The notes under the pieces: model-generated | Database searches by the model: none | What the model was told of the DNA's origin: nothing | What the model saw: only the letters and a program-made list of their open reading frames with translations | Part shown: positions 42,001-48,000 of the stretch, in pieces | How the letters are laid out: the number at the start of each line of letters is the position of its first letter | How positions within the stretch are numbered: the stretch's first letter is position 1 | From: Nectonema munidae | Taxonomy: Eukaryota > Nematomorpha > Nectonematoida > Nectonematidae | Assembly: GCA_030549495.1 (NCBI GenBank) | Contig: JAUIRK010000570.1 | Location: 1,651,501 to 1,715,500 of the forward strand | Reading direction: 5' to 3' | DNA length: 64,000 bases | Translations under genes and position numbers: made by a program

Positions 42001-45000
42001 TCTATTCTAAACTCTAGTAGTGAAGAAGAAAACGCGAAAGAAAAAGAAGATAATGAAGTTTTTAATGAAGAAATAACGAAGTATCAAAAAGAAAAAGGAA
42101 TTAATGGCACGGCTACTCAAAGCTTAGATTTGTGGAAAACTAAAAAGAATTTCCATTATTATCAAAAATTGCATGTCACCTTATCTGTCCTAATAGCACT
42201 GTTCAAAGCGAGCAGCTCTTTACTAGCGCCGGAAATATTTATACTGACAAAAGAAAAAGATTACTAGGGAAAAAAGTAGGAAAACTGTTATTACTTAAAA
42301 AATTTTACCTGTAATTAATGATGATTATTTTAAATAAAATTTTCTAATAAAAGAGATTAAAATAGTAAGATACTGTAAAATATAAAACATATAATTTTTT
42401 AAAAATATTTTATATCCGCAAAAAAATTTATTATGGATATCCGCTAAGCTGTCAAATCTAATATCCGCGGATGTAAAAAAATTCACAACCGATACATTTC
42501 TAATACAAATACATATGAAACAATAAATACAATGCATAAATTGGACATTCTATTTAGCCTATCAAAAATGCCAAAATTACGGAAATAAAATGTTCTTCGA
42601 CACTTCCCGATGCAAATGTTTTCAATTTAACAGGAAGAAACAAAAAAAATTGATTTACTCTGCATGACCTACAGAGCTCCTAGTTAAAACGTCTGAAAAT
42701 CAAAAATGAAATTGTAAATTTATTTCATGATATATATTCAATTATGTTAACAATACATATAAAGTTTATTTCCATTTGTAGTTTCTGAACTTTTGAATTC
42801 ATTCTTATTAGCGTATTACCTACTTATTTTATTAACAAATCTTTACTAACTTTTTAATAACTAACTTTTTCATAGTAAAAAAGTTGCTACTTCCTTTTGC
42901 TGACCTGGAAAGCAAAAACTTACTTTTCGCGAATTTTGGTGGCGGGGATAGTTTTGGCCAAATGTGAAAGTGGAGATTTCAGTTTTAGAGGATCTTGGAA
43001 GTGCAAATTTTAGTTTTGGGGTATTTTGACTACGAACCTATGTGAGTATCTTTTGAAAAACTTAATGAAAAAATAAACCCAAGTTTGAATGGACTAAATT
43101 GTTAATTGAATAGAGTGCCTTTATAACCCATCCTAAAAAATTTGATCACTTACATTGAGTCCTATATTCTTTGGAAGAGTTTAAACTTTATTTAACCATA
43201 AAGTTGCATTTTATTTTTGTTCCTTTAAGTTCCATGCGTTGTTTACATTTTTTAATTAGAAAAACAAAAAAAATTGTCAAAAAAAAAATCAATTATAAAC
43301 TGGCACAGTTCTTTTCCTCTGCTGATCATGTAAAATCAGAATGGCTAGAAAAAAGATTAAAATTTCTCTTTTGATTTTCCAGCGTTTTAGTTTTCGGACA
43401 TTTGGTTTCGGACGTTTTGACCAGGCACGACCAACTACATTTAAAATCGTATTGTCTCTTCGACACTCAAATATTTATAATTTAAAAGTATTTTAGTTCA
43501 AAACTGCACTCACTCTTCACAATAAAAAGGTATCAGCGTGAGTTTAGGAGGGCTAAAGGAATTGGGGGTGTTTTCATCGAGAAGGCACAACTGCGCCGCT
43601 TGTATCGAACTATGAGAAAGTAGGCTTGATGCGGGATCGAACCCAAGAACTTGAGTTATCGAAACACATAGTACTTAACCAACGTTACTCAAGCCCGCAT
43701 ATATATTTAGCAATACGCATACATATGAATCAATAAATAAGGAGATAAAATAAATAGGACAGGTTAAAAATAAACACATTTTACCAAGAGTGTTCGGAAA
43801 TCTCTATATCCTATTATATCTCATATGCTTTTCATTCGGAATTTGTAGAAAAGACTGTAGGATGTGTTAAAATTTGTGTAAAATTACAAAATTAGTGTTA
43901 TTTTATGTAAAAGTCTTTTACTCTTTTAAAAATATTATTAATTTGAAAAATGATAATATGGTACGGCCCCGCGTGTATAATTGGAAGTATAATTAGTAAT
44001 GTTTTCTCCTTTTGCAATTCTATTTCATCATTTTGCAATTCTTTATGTAAATTAGAAAGACAATGCAAAAGGACAAAATAAAATAGCAAAAAGAAGAAAT
44101 ACTAAAAATGGTATATATTGCATAATGTTTCTCTGCATGATATCTGTTTGTATCAGTATTTTAAAAAATTTCGTTCCAAGATTCGATACACAAAAACCCC
44201 TTTTGAAAAAGCGTTGTCTTTGACTGCATCATACGTATGGAGTACAGCCACTTAATTAAATTTTAAACAGGTAAAGTTATTAATTAGTACACAGCCTCAA
44301 AAGTCATCATTTCGTCCTTCTAATACAGGGGTTGGGAAAGTGGTCGATAGATCTTTAAGGATCGATAAGATAGACAAATTTAGCATATTGTGCTATAAAA
44401 ATAAATCGTTTTTACTTCATAGTAGTAATAAATCTTCTTTTTTACTTTAAAAAATAGCTCAGAACATTGCATAGTATAGGATATATCAAACATATTTGGT
44501 TTGTATTTTTTCTCTTAATTGTTGGACCTTGATTGTCGATGTGAAGATAAATGTTCTATGAAGGGATCGACTGGGAAAAAAGTATATAAATAATATAAAG
44601 ATGTATTTTTTGAGAGTGATGTTGTGGGTACAGAAATTAGTGATGGTAATTAGCAGTGTTTTCATTAGCCTGTTAATTCATTGCCTAATATCTTGTAAGC
44701 GACTGATTACAAAAATAGTTTATCAAGAAAACGGAAAAAATCATTAGCAAATCTTTTAGAACATAAAGACAAGTAGCATAAATCTTTAAAAAAAAACTTG
44801 ACATAATTGCACAAGACATTGTATTTCAATAGTTGAAACGTATTTATACATGCAAATTTATTATGATTTGTCAAAGGTTTTGCTGTTTCGATTAACTGGT
44901 GAAATACGGTTCGGTTATGGTTAATTAGTTCGCTTTATTCACTGGTTAGTGGTCGGCTAATTTTCACTAAGTACCATCACCAGTATGCATGTAAATAAAA

Positions 45001-48000
45001 GCATGCCTACCGAATTCACAAAAGTTATATCCTACAAATTTGCTGTACATAACAACGAAATGCAGAATTGGATCTCGTTTGCGATTCTTTAAGATCTGAT
45101 CCAGATGACACATTGAAAAGCATTAAAGGAAAAATAAGTATCAATCACACGCAGAGAAAGATCGCTTTTATTTTCTTAGAGATTTGCTGTAATTCTCGGA
45201 TTACTGTCAATGTTGACATTAAATCACGAATTTTCTATGCATCATTCATCTTGACAGATATGTAGTGTACATATGGAAAATATAAAGATTATTTGAAGCG
45301 GATAAAAAGTAAAAAGCCACAAATATGTCTGTGTACCCACGAAGAATTACTCGATAGAAGTTTGCTCAATCGATAAATATCAGGTGGAAAAATGCACAAA
45401 AGAATGTTGCCTAGTAAAAGGTCGAAAAATAAAAGTAGTTTTTCGCTGTTAGGCTTTCGAAAAAAGAAGTGTTTTTAAAGTAAAGCAGACTTCGTCTTAT
45501 GACTCCGAATAATTACAAATTTGTGATATTTCAACCAAACTCCTAAATTTCATTAGATACCAACTTCAGCCATCACTTTCATTCTTTTAAAATGTGCGAC
45601 TCTGCCGACTCCGCGGAGTCCGAATCCGCAAACCTACTTCATATGAATGAACATAAACTAGTTATGTTGTGATGTATTCTGAAGAGACGATATAAAGTGA
45701 ATGAAGGTATTTTTGGTTGGATATAGCATTATTTGATCAAAGTTAGCTTGAAAATTGGTGCATAAAAATAATGATGCAATATGCCAAAGATATCATGTAT
45801 TGTACTCCAATAATAAGTCCATAAATGATAGATAAAAATCAGTCCATAAATGATAGATAAAAATCAGTCCATCTCATTTTATTTCTATCTCACTTTAGAG
45901 AAAAAATTAGTATCCCTAATTATATTAGTAAACTTCTCATAACTTCATTTCTAATTCTAACACATACCCATCAAAAATTTGCCTTGAAAAGCAGCAGGAC
46001 GTAATTGACGTGCTTCATGTGAATATTTTGCTCTTTTTTTTTTATCTCAGTGTGTTCTTCACAGAATACGATCTTTCAAAAAAAATAAAAAAAAATAAAA
46101 AACAATAGATTAAAATTAATTAAATAAATTAGAGTATCGCTTAAATAAACCCGTTTAATAGCAATGATCTAAAAACGGAGTCCAGTTTAAAACTGAAATG
46201 GATAAAAATTCAATAAAGTCGTTTTCTTTGTCTGGCATCGAATTGCTACATTGATTTGATGTTTAAAGCAGGTGTTGGCAAATTATTTCGTCAAAGACTC
46301 CCATTTTAAAAATTACAACAATGGTCGCATAGTATATTAAAGTGAGCGTACAAATGTTTTAACCCTATGCGAATTCAATGACACCGGTGTGCCTGGAAAT
46401 GAAAATCGCCTGATTCAAATATATACAAAATGCCATTGAAAACGAAAGTAAATGATTAGTTTTAAAAAGTTTGGTCTTAGTTTAAACATCTCTAAGAAAA
46501 CGTAATCTTTGAAAAAATATTTAAAATTTTTAAATTTCTTTTGAAAATAGTTACGAGATCAAAATTTTTATACAAATACAACAATGTATAATTTTAATCC
46601 ACAGTAACTTCATTCATAAAGAAACAAAATAATAAAAAAAAAAGTAAAACAGGGTAAACAAAGAACAAGGCTATTTTTGAGAAAAAAATTATAAAACAAT
46701 CAAGTTCGTGTAGAATTACTATCTATAATTTTTCAGATATTTACTTTATATGGTAAATTCATCTTAGCGCGCCGCATAAATATCTTTTGGCGCGTTAGTA
46801 CACGTCGCTCTGAAATCGCAAATCAAGAAGCATTAGAGTTATACTCATATTTACCTTATCTTCTATGAAGAAGAAGAAGAAGAAGAAGAAGAAGAAGAAG
46901 AAGAAGATTTATTAATTATATTTGCCATTAATTAATAATACAATTAAAAAAAGTAGTATGAGAAAAAAAATAAAAACTAAAATTTAACAGTGGAGTAACT
47001 ATTGCGCAAAAAGTCAGAAATGAGCGCTATATGGCAGGTATATTAAAATTATGCACAAAAATGGAACAGTCATAAAGTCAAAATAAAGTATTGAGAACTT
47101 AACAACGGGTATACTAAAAATTGAAATTACATATATTACACATTGTAAATATTTACAACTAATGAATTCAGTTATTACATGAGTAACAATTTTTAATGAA
47201 ACACAAAACATCATACTTTGATAAAATTAAATTATGCATAAAATTTTTAAAATTTTTGATGGTGGAAAACTCAATAGTAAAAAGACTCTAATTTAAATGA
47301 TAAAATTGAGAGATTTTATATGCAATAGCCTGATGTGAATTAGAGAGCTTGAAAAATGGCACAATCATATTTCCTGCAAATATTATCTTCTATGAGGGTG
47401 GTCACATACGTACGGGTAGGCGTAGATCAATTCACTCAAATTTAAAGGGTATGTACATTTTTTAGTGACCATTCAGGTTGATTAATTGGTGAAGTAGAAT
47501 AAATTGTTTATTCTCAAAATAGTTTGAAAAACTTCGATAATTCTGTGGATAATCTTTTTGAATTGTTTTGCAAATATTTTTGTTTTCTTTGGAAGGCGGT
47601 CGACTCGTTGATTTGATTGTTTAGTGAGACTAAACCAAATAACGATTTGACTTCATACTTTGTCATTGAAGTCCAACAAAAAACTTTTTGAAGGTAGCTT
47701 TCAATTAGAAAATTTTCTAAATATATTTTCAGCATAGCAAGAAAGAGAGGTCATTGAACATGATCCAAAATTTATTTTTGGATCTAGAAGTGTTCTTAGA
47801 TTAAAATTGTGACAAGATATAATATTTTTGACACTTACATTTTAAAATAGGACCTTGAACGTTTCTCTTTCGGTTACACTAATATTAACCCTGTGGTACT
47901 TTTAAAATATATTTTCAAATACAAATGTCAAAATAGATTTAATTTTGATATACGAGCACTCAAAGATTCAATGACCTCTCTTAGGGACAACGACCTAACC

